Below are positions 51,889-59,756 of a DNA stretch of 64,000 nucleotides, in pieces. Every line of letters begins with the position of its first letter. Position 1 is the stretch's first letter. The notes beneath the pieces were generated by a model. The model did not search any database. It saw nothing but the letters and a program-made list of their open reading frames with translations, and was not told the origin of the DNA. This DNA is from Paenibacillus sambharensis (GTDB lineage Bacteria; Bacillota; Bacilli; Paenibacillales; Paenibacillaceae), in assembly GCF_003233845.1 (NCBI RefSeq), contig NZ_QKRB01000010.1, positions 124,001-188,000 on the forward strand, read 5' to 3'. Position numbers and translations under genes: made by a program.

Positions 51889-52769
51889 GCGAGCAGGCGC
51901 TTCGCGATCATCGTATAGTCATCCTTGGATATGCCGGGCGCGAACTCCTCGGGCAGCTCCTCCAGATCAGGAACAGGCGCACCTTCCGGGCAGCCGTTAA
52001 TGACACGCAGCTGCTGTCCGTTCTCCGGGTGGTCGCCCTTCCAGATCAGCGAGATATCCTGAAAGTCGGTGTCGCTCCAGGTGTAGAGAACATTGCCGAG
52101 CCCCTGCTCCTCGAATTTGCGGGCGTAGTCGAATCTGGTGTTGCTGAGATCAGGTACGGGAAGCATCTTGGTCAAGTCAACGCCGGTAGCAATCTCCAGT
52201 GCCTTGGCATAGGCAACAATATGGGTGCCGCCTCTTACGAGCAGATAACCGATCATCTCCCGAGCAACCGGTGAGTCGGTCATCTCATACACACGCATCT
52301 TGTGCGTGCGTGCGCCGATTTCAAGGAATAGATTATGCATTAGATCCAGCACAAGGTTGCCGCTGTTAAACACATTATCACCGCTCCATGGCCTTCCCAT
52401 GGAATCGCCGGGAACGGCGTTTTGGGCGGTGGCGATGAAATGATAGGTATTGCGCGCATCCAGACCGGTTCTAAGCGGGGTCAAGTCGGGTGCAGATGGA
52501 ACGGTTATGCCGTGAGTCAGCAGATTGATGGCACTGGTTACGAGCTCAACATGGCCGAATTCTTCGGCCGTAATGCTGGCTACAAGGTCATAGAATGGCT
52601 TCAGCTTCTTCTTGGCGCGGAAATTGTTCGACTGGTACATGTAATTATTAAGGGTAGACATTTCGCCGAATTTGCCGCCAAGCAGCTCCTGCACGGCAGC
52701 AGCGGCGTTGGCATCGCCGTGATCGGGTGTCGGAAGATAGATGGGGAGCCTGTTGATTCGTTTGAACAC
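51879..52769 (-). CDS. Manganese catalase (CotJC-like)
   Basis: Dimanganese catalase of 296 residues that disproportionates hydrogen peroxide. Ligands fall at E36 (FGEMSTL), E70 and H73 (AEEFGHVEL), E150 (LFLEIGARTH) and H183 (GGTHIVAYA), matching the Thermus enzyme closely. The GTG at 52769 is chosen because AAGGAGTGA lies seven bases upstream and the family N-terminus MFKRINRL follows. It is second in an operon with a DUF2642 gene behind a sigma-E-like promoter, which points to a spore-coat role like CotJC. Confidence 0.92.
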   Translation of the reverse strand: MFKRINRLPIYLPTPDHGDANAAAAVQELLGGKFGEMSTLNNYMYQSNNFRAKKKLKPFYDLVASITAEEFGHVELVTSAINLLTHGITVPSAPDLTPLRTGLDARNTYHFIATAQNAVPGDSMGRPWSGDNVFNSGNLVLDLMHNLFLEIGARTHKMRVYEMTDSPVAREMIGYLLVRGGTHIVAYAKALEIATGVDLTKMLPVPDLSNTRFDYARKFEEQGLGNVLYTWSDTDFQDISLIWKGDHPENGQQLRVINGCPEGAPVPDLEELPEEFAPGISKDDYTMIAKRLLAQL

Positions 52770-52824
52770 CGGTTTCTCACTCCTTGCGCGTAGAATGGCT
52801 TTCGTGAGACATCTGTACAGGTAA

Positions 52825-53031
52825 TCAGCAAGGATAGATCCAGATGATCTGCTGAATACGGACCAAGAAAGGCGTCTGTCCAACCAGCACAACAATATGG
52901 TCGGGCATGACGGACTTGAGCTCTCCTCTTAGCGAACCCCTGGGCGTATCCAGCGCCACCCATTTCCCTGTATAGGGCTGTAAACTTTGGTATACGTACG
53001 GATCGCTTAATACGGCGGACGGTGTTTGCAC
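52825..53031 (-). CDS. DUF2642 small protein, spore-associated
   Basis: A 68-residue protein of the DUF2642 family (beta-strand-rich, Sm-like pattern): GKWVALDTPRGSLRGELKSV then PDHIVVLVGQTPFLVRIQQI and IWIYP. Family members in Bacillus are small proteins linked to spores or of unknown role. GTG start with AAGGAG nine bases upstream. First gene of the catalase operon; the sigma-E-like promoter upstream suggests expression in the mother cell. Confidence 0.85.
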   Translation of the reverse strand: MQTPSAVLSDPYVYQSLQPYTGKWVALDTPRGSLRGELKSVMPDHIVVLVGQTPFLVRIQQIIWIYPC

Positions 53032-53067
53032 AGCTGCCAGCTCCTTCCGGAATGAAACTTCATATTC

Positions 53068-53097
53068 ATTGTATGCAGCTGTGCCGCAGTATCATGA
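53068..53097 (-). promoter_or_regulatory. Sigma-E-like sporulation promoter
   Basis: On the minus strand TCATGAT (53097-53091) and CATACAAT (53075-53068) are spaced by 15 bases. The -10 matches the mother-cell sigma-E consensus exactly and the -35 partly. The promoter lies about 40 bases ahead of the DUF2642 start. Confidence 0.6.
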
Positions 53098-53137
53098 CGA
53101 TACAACCCATGGGTTGGGAAGGGATATCGATAATCGG

Positions 53138-53166
53138 TGATAATCATTATCAGCTTTGGGTATAAT
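53138..53166 (+). promoter_or_regulatory. Perfect Fur box followed by a -10 on the plus strand
   Basis: TGATAATCATTATCA at 53138-53152 is the exact 7-1-7 Fur consensus, with another GATAAT at 53129. TATAAT at 53161-53166 is 17 bases from TGATAA within the box, so Fur would cover the -35. The transcript would run rightward from about 53173. Confidence 0.75.
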
Positions 53167-53314
53167 GAAAGCAGGCGGGCAGCTGGTCTTAAGACAGCAG
53201 CTCAGAGGAAATGGAATACCAACAGGGGCAGCCTGCAGGCTGCCCCGGAACTATAAGGTGAAGCATTGTTTATGATGAAGGTCCAGATAGGGGTCTGGTC
53301 CTTTGGGTTACGGT
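53167..53314 (+). ncRNA. Candidate Fur-controlled small RNA or micro-ORF transcript
   Basis: Downstream of the Fur box and -10 there is no normal gene. The segment holds a hairpin around GTCTTAAGAC (about 53188-53197), a perfect 22-base palindrome at 53225-53246 (left half GGGGCAGCCTG) and a stem at about 53278-53304 (AAGGTCCAGA against TCTGGTCCTT). A 16-codon frame ATGGAATACCAACAGGGG at 53211 ends in TGA at 53259-53261. None of the stems has a good T-run, so the 3' end is unclear. Function is inference. Confidence 0.35.
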
Positions 53315-53470
53315 TTAGATTTTGGGCTCAAAGGTTTTGCAGTCGGTTTCTTCGGAGTGGCTCGCCTGCTTGCCGCGATGGCTGACCACATAAATGGAGG
53401 AAGCGGCGCATTTATTGCCGTTAGCCCAATACTTGCAGGAATTAACCTCACATAATACGTCCTGTGCCAT
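53315..53470 (-). CDS. DUF1540 cysteine mini-protein
   Basis: A 51-residue protein of the DUF1540 family, small cysteine-containing proteins of unknown role that probably bind a metal. Cysteines: C7, C12 (LCEVNSCKYW), C21 (NKCAAS) and C44 (ETDCKTF), the family pattern. It begins MAQDVLCEVN and ends TFEPKI. The ATG follows GGGAGGTGATATCT, a near-perfect ribosome site. Single gene on the minus strand, between the Fur-boxed transcript and the GH9 terminator. Confidence 0.88.
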   Translation of the reverse strand: MAQDVLCEVNSCKYWANGNKCAASSIYVVSHRGKQASHSEETDCKTFEPKI

Positions 53471-53550
53471 AGATATCACCTCCCATCATTCTAGGATGGG
53501 GCATGGCAGCCGTTATTTATACGCAGAGTCATCTCTCCAGGGCAGAAAAT

Positions 53551-53591
53551 GAAGCAGCGGCCTCTTCCATAACGGATGAGGCCGCTGCTTC
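53551..53591 (-). terminator. Terminator of the GH9 gene
   Basis: GAAGCAGCGGCCTC at 53551-53564 is perfectly complementary to GAGGCCGCTGCTTC at 53578-53591; on the minus strand ATTTTC follows. Confidence 0.8.
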
Positions 53592-53607
53592 TGCTGTTCT
53601 TCTTCGG

Positions 53608-55236
53608 CTATCCCGCCCAGCGGGAGACGACAAACACAGCAGGTGAATTCCAGTAAATCGTCACTTCATTGGTGGCGTAGCTCTCCACGTGATCTATGAA
53701 GCAGGCAGCAGGAGCTTTTCCCGCCAGCAGCTCTCTGGATATATCGTCATTCAATCCGGCATTGGGTCCTCCTGAGACAAGTCCCGGAACAGGGGCATCG
53801 ACCGAATCGCCTGCCGAAGGACGGTGATGGGGGTGACAGACGGCCCGGTCACCAAAGCCTGTGACATAGCTGATGCCCAGTATATTGCGCCCAAGAAGGT
53901 AATGCACATGGTCAAGCGCCGTCTGTTCCAGCTCAGGCGCAGGACCTAACCGTGCGGCTATAAGCAGCAGCATGGCGTTATTCATGACGACCATGCTGCT
54001 GCCCCATATGTAATCCTGGGGTCCAAGAGAAATGAAGTAACCGTCCTGGTTTGCGCGTTCCGAGAGTGTCCGCGTTTCCTCCAGCAGACCGTCCAGCAGC
54101 CTGGCGCGAAGCTCTGCATCCGTGCTGCCCTCTTCTGCCAGCAGGTAAGCGATGGTGCCGTAGCCGCCCATGTCCGCCCATCCCAGGCTGTATTTCGGAA
54201 AAGCCTTGCCTGACAAGTCCGCGAAAACCTGATGGAACTGGTTCTCGCCCGTCGTGCGGAAGAGTTCCGCCGCGGCCCAATAGCGCTCATCATCGGTCTC
54301 CTCATCGCTATATTCACCGGTCGTAATACCGGCAGGATTGCGGAAGCCCGGGAGGTCCGGATGCTGCTCCAGCCAGCTCCAGGCACGGCGGGCAGCCTTC
54401 AGGCAGACCTCGGCAAAGGCCGTATCAAACGGTTGATAAACTCTGGCTGCCATAGCCATTACGCCGGCAAAGCAGCCTGCGGCCGACACGGATACCGGGG
54501 AGAAATACAGCTCCGCCAGATCATCCTCGGGCATGACTTCTATGCCGGGAAAATGGCAGGTGGTAAGCTTGTGGAACACGCCTCCGGTCAGCGGATCCTG
54601 CATTTTCAGCAGAAACTCAAGCTCCCAGCGGCACTCATGCAGAACATCCGGCATGATCCCGTCCGATTCAGGAAGCGGAAGCGTGCGGGAGAAAGCATCC
54701 GGGTAGAATTCATAGGCCAGCAGAAGGTCGGCAACCGCCTTCGCGCCAGGCCCCGTGTATTTGCCATAGTCGCCCGCATCATGCCAGCCTCCCCGGCTGT
54801 CCGGCCGGCGCTCCGTCTGATCGTAGACAATGCCATCCGCCAGGTGGCAGGCGGCATGATGCCACGGACCGGCGTATTCTTCGGTCAGCTCGGTACCGCA
54901 GCGGAAGTAATAGAACGCCTTCAGCAGCCCGTCGTGAAGAGTATCGTAAGGGCGGCCGGAAATGGTGAACGGACCAGACAGCTGCCGGCCGTTATGTTCA
55001 ATCCGGTAGCTGCCGGAAGCGGTCAGAGCGGTAAAATCACCTTTACATACGTTTGCTCCTGTGGATGGATCCTTGGCCGGTACTCCGGTATGGCCTGTAA
55101 ATACGGTTTGACCTGATGTCAGGTCGATGATCTCAAAGCTTCCCTCGTAGCCGTTAAAGACGGCGTTCTTACGGGACCCAGAAGGATAGCCCAGCTGGTT
55201 AACCGCAGCAGGTCGGTAAGTGAATGGCTCAACCAT
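53608..55236 (-). CDS. Glycoside hydrolase family 9 enzyme, cytoplasmic
   Basis: Endoglucanase-type or exo-acting GH9 enzyme of 542 residues without a signal peptide, so probably cytosolic and acting on imported oligosaccharides. An N-terminal immunoglobulin-like CelD_N domain (about 5-95) precedes the catalytic (alpha/alpha)6 barrel. Catalytic residues: D153 and D156 in GGWHDAGDYGKYT and the acid E524 in SYATNEVTIYWNSP. RAVCHPHHRPS carries the usual histidine. ATG 55236 is set by AAAGGAGGCACCTGT. It is divergent from an AraC-type regulator that may control it. Confidence 0.92.
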   Translation of the reverse strand: MVEPFTYRPAAVNQLGYPSGSRKNAVFNGYEGSFEIIDLTSGQTVFTGHTGVPAKDPSTGANVCKGDFTALTASGSYRIEHNGRQLSGPFTISGRPYDTLHDGLLKAFYYFRCGTELTEEYAGPWHHAACHLADGIVYDQTERRPDSRGGWHDAGDYGKYTGPGAKAVADLLLAYEFYPDAFSRTLPLPESDGIMPDVLHECRWELEFLLKMQDPLTGGVFHKLTTCHFPGIEVMPEDDLAELYFSPVSVSAAGCFAGVMAMAARVYQPFDTAFAEVCLKAARRAWSWLEQHPDLPGFRNPAGITTGEYSDEETDDERYWAAAELFRTTGENQFHQVFADLSGKAFPKYSLGWADMGGYGTIAYLLAEEGSTDAELRARLLDGLLEETRTLSERANQDGYFISLGPQDYIWGSSMVVMNNAMLLLIAARLGPAPELEQTALDHVHYLLGRNILGISYVTGFGDRAVCHPHHRPSAGDSVDAPVPGLVSGGPNAGLNDDISRELLAGKAPAACFIDHVESYATNEVTIYWNSPAVFVVSRWAG

Positions 55237-55478
55237 ACAGGTGCCTCCTTTAGTGATAATTAGCATGGTGGACTGTTACAGCCTAAACTTGTGAGGGACG
55301 TCTTGTGCCAGCAGGCAAAAAGTGCATTCGCTATTGATTATAGGTGCTATACTGAGTTCAATGTATCAGAAGCACAACCAGTTTTATCAGAATCTAAACT
55401 TGTATAGCGCTTCTGGAAGGAAAGCGGCAGGTCCAGGGTTAACCATAACAATAAGTTAGAGAAGCGGAGGCACTGCTT

Positions 55479-56396
55479 ATGCCGGTGATTCGATTTCATG
55501 CGCTCCCCATGCCTTATTATATCTGCAGCGGCCACTGCCTGACCGCGCCGGGACGGGGGCACCCTGACCGGTATGCGCTTGGCGAATTTGATCTGCTCGT
55601 GGTTGATCAGGGCTGTCTCTATATTGGAGAAGAAGACCGGCGGTACGAGCTGGCGGAAGGGCATGCGCTTATTCTCCGGCCGGATTCCCATCATTACCCG
55701 GCACAAGGCTGCAGGGAGATAACCGGAAGCTACTACCTGCATTTTCAGACGGCAGGCGTCTGGGATGTCTTAAGCGATGCGGAAGGTGCTTCAAGACTGG
55801 AGGAGCCTCAGGCTGGCGAAGACGGCGGGGCTGCCGATCATCATCCGAGAGTGGCGGCGTTCGATATCCGTATCCCCCAGTTTACCCGGCTGCTAAATGC
55901 GGGCAAAATGTACGAGCTGCTCCGCCAGCTAAACGAGCTGGAACGAGATTCCCATCTGGGCGCGGTCAAATGGAAACAGCAAATGCTGTTCCAGGAAGTG
56001 CTGATGCAGCTGGAGGCATCCATGGCCGATAAAATCCCGCGTCCAGGCGCAGATATCGCCGATCAGGCGGCATCGTACCTCCGCCTGCACTACAGGGAGC
56101 GAATCTCTATCCGCAGCGTCGGTGAAGCGCTGAACTTTCATCCCGTGTACATCGCGAGGTGCATGCAAAAACAATTCGGATGCTCCCCGATGGAATACCT
56201 GATGAGGTACCGGCTTGAGCAGGCCAAGAAGCTGCTGCTCCAGACCGACCTGCCGGTCAGCCAGATCGGGCAGGATGTGGGCTTTCAGCAGGCTGCCTAT
56301 TTCACCTCCTGCTTCGGAAGGTGGGAAGGCATTACCCCGCGGGAATACCGGCAGAGGTTCATGCTTGGGCATTCCCGAAACGGGTTAAACGGGTAA
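55479..56396 (+). CDS. AraC-family regulator with cupin sensor
   Basis: Regulator of 305 residues. The N-terminal half is a cupin-like ligand-binding domain (LLVVDQGCLYIGEEDRRYEL, EGHALILRPDSHHYPA); the C-terminal half has two AraC helix-turn-helices (ISIRSVGEALNFHPVYIARC, LPVSQIGQDVGFQQAAYFTS) ending FGRWEGITPREYRQRF. ATG preceded by CGGAGGCACTGCTT. Divergent from the GH9 gene with 242 bases between the starts, so it likely responds to a sugar handled by that enzyme. Confidence 0.92.
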   Translation: MPVIRFHALPMPYYICSGHCLTAPGRGHPDRYALGEFDLLVVDQGCLYIGEEDRRYELAEGHALILRPDSHHYPAQGCREITGSYYLHFQTAGVWDVLSDAEGASRLEEPQAGEDGGAADHHPRVAAFDIRIPQFTRLLNAGKMYELLRQLNELERDSHLGAVKWKQQMLFQEVLMQLEASMADKIPRPGADIADQAASYLRLHYRERISIRSVGEALNFHPVYIARCMQKQFGCSPMEYLMRYRLEQAKKLLLQTDLPVSQIGQDVGFQQAAYFTSCFGRWEGITPREYRQRFMLGHSRNGLNG

Positions 56397-56439
56397 TAGG
56401 AGTTATATCGAGTACATAGCGAAGAAGGGTGAGGACAGC

Positions 56440-57153
56440 ATGACGAACAAGACGTCATATATAACGGGATGCGACAGGGGACTGGGGCTCGGACTGGCGA
56501 GGCAGCTGCTGGACCGTGGGTATACCGTATTTGCCGGACGGTATATGAATGACTGGCCGGAGCTGGATGAGCTGGCCGGGCAGACGGACCGCCTTCACAT
56601 TCTGCCGCTTGATGTCACCAGTGAGACGTCTGTGCAGGAAGCCGCTGCCGCGATCAGGAAGAACACGGACCGGCTTGACCTTCTCATTAACAACGCCGCG
56701 ATCTTTAAGGACCGGTCCGGTGATATTTTCGGTGAGCTCCATTTCGGCGACATGATGAAGCTCTATGACACGAACACGCTTGGCCCGCTCCGGGTGACGC
56801 ACTCGGTTGTTGACCTGCTGGTGAAGGGAGAGGATAAGCGTCTGGTGAACATCTCCTCTGAGTCGGGCAGCATAGCGAACAATTACCGCAAGCAGGAGTT
56901 CGGCTACTCGATGTCCAAGACGGCTGTTAATATGCAGTCGGTTATGCTGCAGGAGCATTTGAAGGAATACGGCATCAAGGTGCTGGCGTTTCATCCCGGC
57001 TACGTGCGTTCTTACATGCTGGGCAAATTTAACGAGCATGCTGCAGTGGAGGCGGAAGACTCGGCGAAGGGCATTTTGAAGCAGACGCTGCGGGCGCATG
57101 AATTGGACGGACCAATATACATGGACTATGAGGGCAACCTCCTTCCATGGTAA
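56440..57153 (+). CDS. Short-chain dehydrogenase/reductase
   Basis: NAD(P)-dependent oxidoreductase of 237 residues. The nucleotide loop reads TGCDRGLGLGLA, then NNAAIF, catalytic Ser (NISSESGSIAN) and YxxxK (FGYSMSKTAVN). The TGxDRGLG form is common in SDRs from carbohydrate-acting gene sets. ATG preceded by AAGAAGGGTGAGGACAGC. First gene of an operon with ThuA-like and Dabb genes; it starts 43 bases after the AraC gene and may be co-transcribed. Confidence 0.9.
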   Translation: MTNKTSYITGCDRGLGLGLARQLLDRGYTVFAGRYMNDWPELDELAGQTDRLHILPLDVTSETSVQEAAAAIRKNTDRLDLLINNAAIFKDRSGDIFGELHFGDMMKLYDTNTLGPLRVTHSVVDLLVKGEDKRLVNISSESGSIANNYRKQEFGYSMSKTAVNMQSVMLQEHLKEYGIKVLAFHPGYVRSYMLGKFNEHAAVEAEDSAKGILKQTLRAHELDGPIYMDYEGNLLPW

Positions 57154-57170
57154 GAGGGGAGCGAACAGGC

Positions 57171-57845
57171 ATGAGGAAACGGATTATTGCGGTATTGGGG
57201 GATCATTGGCATGACCCCGCGGTGAGCGGGGAGGCGCTGCGGCTTGCGGTGAGGGAAGCGGAGCCGCTTCTGCAGACTGCAATTGAGATCGAGATTGTAC
57301 CCGCTGAGCAGCTGGCGAGCCGCCTGTCTGATAACCCGGACGCTGTCGTAATGTACAAGGAAGACCGGATCAATCCGCTGGATGAAGCGGTGAGAACTTG
57401 GATGACACCGGAAACAGCCGAGGCCATCACGGATTATGTCCGCGGGGGCGGGAGCTGGCTGGCCTGGCATTCCGGCATGGCGGGCTATGACCCGGAGGGT
57501 GAGTATGTCCGCATGCTGCGGGGGTATTTTGAACATCATCCGGATATGAAGATGGTCACGTACATAGAGGCGGACAGTCCTCAGCAGGCTGACAGCGGGA
57601 AAGTGCTGGCGGAGCTGTGGGACGAGCATTATTTTGTCTGGTGTGATGCACAGGCCACTAAGGTGTGGCTGGTGGCCGTCTCGGCTGACGGTCGCTCGGA
57701 GGCGGGCTGGCGGCATGGCTACGGGCAGGGCAAAGTCAGCTGTCTGACGCCAGCTCATCCTAAGGAGTCGCTGGCCGACCCCGCATTTATCCGGCTGCTG
57801 GCAGGCGAGCTGGCAGGCTTACTAAGAGACCAGTTGAGAGACTAG
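57171..57845 (+). CDS. ThuA-like protein
   Basis: Cytosolic protein of 224 residues with a class-I glutamine-amidotransferase-like fold as in ThuA, a family tied to trehalose and other sugar use. The recognisable core is ITDYVRGGGSWLAWHSGMAG, then LRGYFEHHPD and the late GYGQGKVSCLTPAHPKES. ATG 57171 is chosen with AGAGGGGA upstream; the frame opens at 57147 inside the SDR gene. Its catalytic activity is unknown; the operon setting suggests sugar-ketone or sugar-lactone chemistry. Confidence 0.82.
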   Translation: MRKRIIAVLGDHWHDPAVSGEALRLAVREAEPLLQTAIEIEIVPAEQLASRLSDNPDAVVMYKEDRINPLDEAVRTWMTPETAEAITDYVRGGGSWLAWHSGMAGYDPEGEYVRMLRGYFEHHPDMKMVTYIEADSPQQADSGKVLAELWDEHYFVWCDAQATKVWLVAVSADGRSEAGWRHGYGQGKVSCLTPAHPKESLADPAFIRLLAGELAGLLRDQLRD

Positions 57846-57879
57846 GAAGAATACGGGTATAAGGAAGGGGGGTGTAAGA

Positions 57880-58197
57880 ATGGAGGGGAACAGGCTGCGG
57901 CATATGGTTGTCTTCTCGCTGCATCATGGACCGGATGCCGCTGAGACGGAGACCTTTCTGGCGGACGGTCAGCGTCTGCTGAGTGCCATCCCAACGGTTG
58001 AGCATTTCGAGGTGCTGCGTCAGATTAGTCCCAAGTGCGATTACGATTACGGGTTCTCGATGGAATTTGCGGACCGTGCTGCGTATGAGGCATACAACGC
58101 GGATCCGGATCATGTGGCATTCGTGGAAGAGAGATGGAAGAAGGAAGTTGCAAGGTTTCAGGAGATTGACTTCAGTGACATAAGGGTCACGGGATAA
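57880..58197 (+). CDS. Dabb (stress-responsive alpha/beta barrel) protein
   Basis: Small cytosolic protein of 105 residues of the dimeric alpha/beta-barrel family: LRHMVVFSLHHGPDAAET, then FEVLRQISPKCDYDYGFSME and AAYEAYNADPDHVAFVEERW. The family is found as small accessory or catalytic proteins near sugar and aromatic catabolic genes. ATG preceded by AAGGGGGGTGTAAGA. Last gene of the SDR-ThuA-Dabb operon. Confidence 0.9.
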   Translation: MEGNRLRHMVVFSLHHGPDAAETETFLADGQRLLSAIPTVEHFEVLRQISPKCDYDYGFSMEFADRAAYEAYNADPDHVAFVEERWKKEVARFQEIDFSDIRVTG

Positions 58198-58263
58198 TGA
58201 CGGAATGCGCTTTATGGACATGGTCACAGGATACAGGCGGCAAGTGCCGGCTGATATGGCGCC

Positions 58264-58289
58264 GAGCCCCTTAAGAGGGGCTCTTTTTT
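58264..58289 (+). terminator. Terminator of the SDR-ThuA-Dabb operon
   Basis: GAGCCCC at 58264-58270 pairs with GGGGCTC at 58277-58283 and T6 follows directly. Confidence 0.93.
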
Positions 58290-58315
58290 CACGATAGAGA
58301 GATGGAGGAACATGT

Positions 58316-59569
58316 ATGGCCAGGCCATGGTTTGCGCGGCTGCAGGGAAACAGCAGGGGATGTCTGGCGTTTGAGCCGCTGTTCCTGATTCCCTACAGCA
58401 TGTTTACGGTGTATGCCACGATCTATATGTATGAGCTGGGGCTCAGCGAGGTGGCAATCGGCTGGATCACGACGATCAGCCTGATTGTCCAGGTGTTCTC
58501 GTCATTCCTAAGCGGTTATTTGACGGACCGTATGGGCCGCAAGAAGGCATTGCTGTATTTCGATATTCTGAGCTGGACGTTCGGCACCCTCTTGTGGGCG
58601 GTTTCGCAGAATTTCTGGTTCTTCCTGGCGGCTGCGCTCGTTAACGGCTTTCAACGTGTGCCTCATACCGCCTTTTACTGTCTGCTCGTGGAGGACACGA
58701 ATCCGAAGGACCGTACCTACGTGTTTACCATCCTGCAGTTCATCAGTGTGGTCGGGGGGCTGTTCGCGCCGCTTGGCGGTCTGATCGTGCTGCATTACTC
58801 GCTTGTACCGGGCATGCGCATCATGTATGTTCTGGCTTGTGTGCTGATGACTTTGCAGTTTATCGGCCGGCACCTGACGACGCATGAGACCGAGATGGGC
58901 CTGCGCAAAATCAGGGAGACCAGCCAGGTTGGATGGAAGGAGAATCTCGCCGGCTACGGCAGCGCCATTCGGAGTGTGCTGGCCAATCCGGCGCTGATGC
59001 TCATCTTCGGCGTTTATATTTTGTTCAACTTCCAAATGACTCTCAAGGGCACCTACCTGTCCTTGTATCTGGCTGATTATCTGCAGCTGGACAGCGGGCT
59101 GATCTCGCTGGTGCCCGCCATATCCTCGGTGTTCATGCTGCTGACGATGTGGCTGATTATGCCGCGGATTCCCGAGCGCTTCGCCTCAAGGGCCATGTTC
59201 TGGGGGTTCGCCGTATCGCTCGTATCGAATGTGCTGCTGGCCGCCGCGCCTGCTGACGGGCTGGTATGGATTGGGCTCAGCACGGTGCTGGCCGCCGTCG
59301 GTACGATGATCTGCTCGCCTATCCTGGAGGCGGAAGTCGCCAATGCGATAGATGACGAGCAGCGGGCCAAGGTCTTCTCGATTCTCTCTGTACTGATTCT
59401 GCTCATCATCTCACCGAGCGGCATCATCGGCGGCTGGAGCTACCGGCTTGACCCTAGAGCACCGATGGTTCTGGTAGCGGCTGCATTCGCAGCAGCCATG
59501 TGCCTGATGCTTGTTCAGGCAAGGAAGGCCAGGATATCCGCGTCCAAGGGCCGCAGTATGGGCGGCTAA
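58316..59569 (+). CDS. Major facilitator superfamily transporter
   Basis: Membrane transporter of 417 residues with 12 predicted helices. The loop after helix 2 has the MFS A-motif variant SGYLTDRMGRKKALLYFD. A long central loop (ETEMGLRKIRETSQVGWKEN) divides the halves. The ATG has GGAGG seven bases upstream. Drug efflux or sugar export are equally possible; the gene sits between two terminators and no neighbour fixes the substrate. Confidence 0.9.
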   Translation: MARPWFARLQGNSRGCLAFEPLFLIPYSMFTVYATIYMYELGLSEVAIGWITTISLIVQVFSSFLSGYLTDRMGRKKALLYFDILSWTFGTLLWAVSQNFWFFLAAALVNGFQRVPHTAFYCLLVEDTNPKDRTYVFTILQFISVVGGLFAPLGGLIVLHYSLVPGMRIMYVLACVLMTLQFIGRHLTTHETEMGLRKIRETSQVGWKENLAGYGSAIRSVLANPALMLIFGVYILFNFQMTLKGTYLSLYLADYLQLDSGLISLVPAISSVFMLLTMWLIMPRIPERFASRAMFWGFAVSLVSNVLLAAAPADGLVWIGLSTVLAAVGTMICSPILEAEVANAIDDEQRAKVFSILSVLILLIISPSGIIGGWSYRLDPRAPMVLVAAAFAAAMCLMLVQARKARISASKGRSMGG

Positions 59570-59599
59570 ACGAGTCGCATTCACCAGGATTAACAGAGG

Positions 59600-59624
59600 C
59601 TGCCGGTTCGCCGGCAGTCTTATT
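59600..59624 (+). terminator. Terminator of the MFS gene
   Basis: CTGCCGG at 59600-59606 pairs with CCGGCAG at 59611-59617 around TTCG; TCTTATTG follows. Confidence 0.75.
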
Positions 59625-59756
59625 GTTGTGCGTGCCATCTAACTTTCATTCTCTAGTTAAGTAAAATAATGGTATAGTATAGGCGCGCCCGGTTGGGAGG
59701 TGCTGGAAAGTTGTTCTTATCATCCCTTAATTGTTCAAAGTGAGGTGTGCATTGCA

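Noticed and set aside
53225-53246. Perfect 22-base palindrome considered as a terminator or a recombination site
   Set aside because: No T-run follows and no integrase gene is nearby; kept only as part of the candidate small RNA.
54232-55116. 294-codon frame antisense to the GH9 gene
   Set aside because: Mirror frame; the catalytic residues of GH9 on the minus strand are intact.
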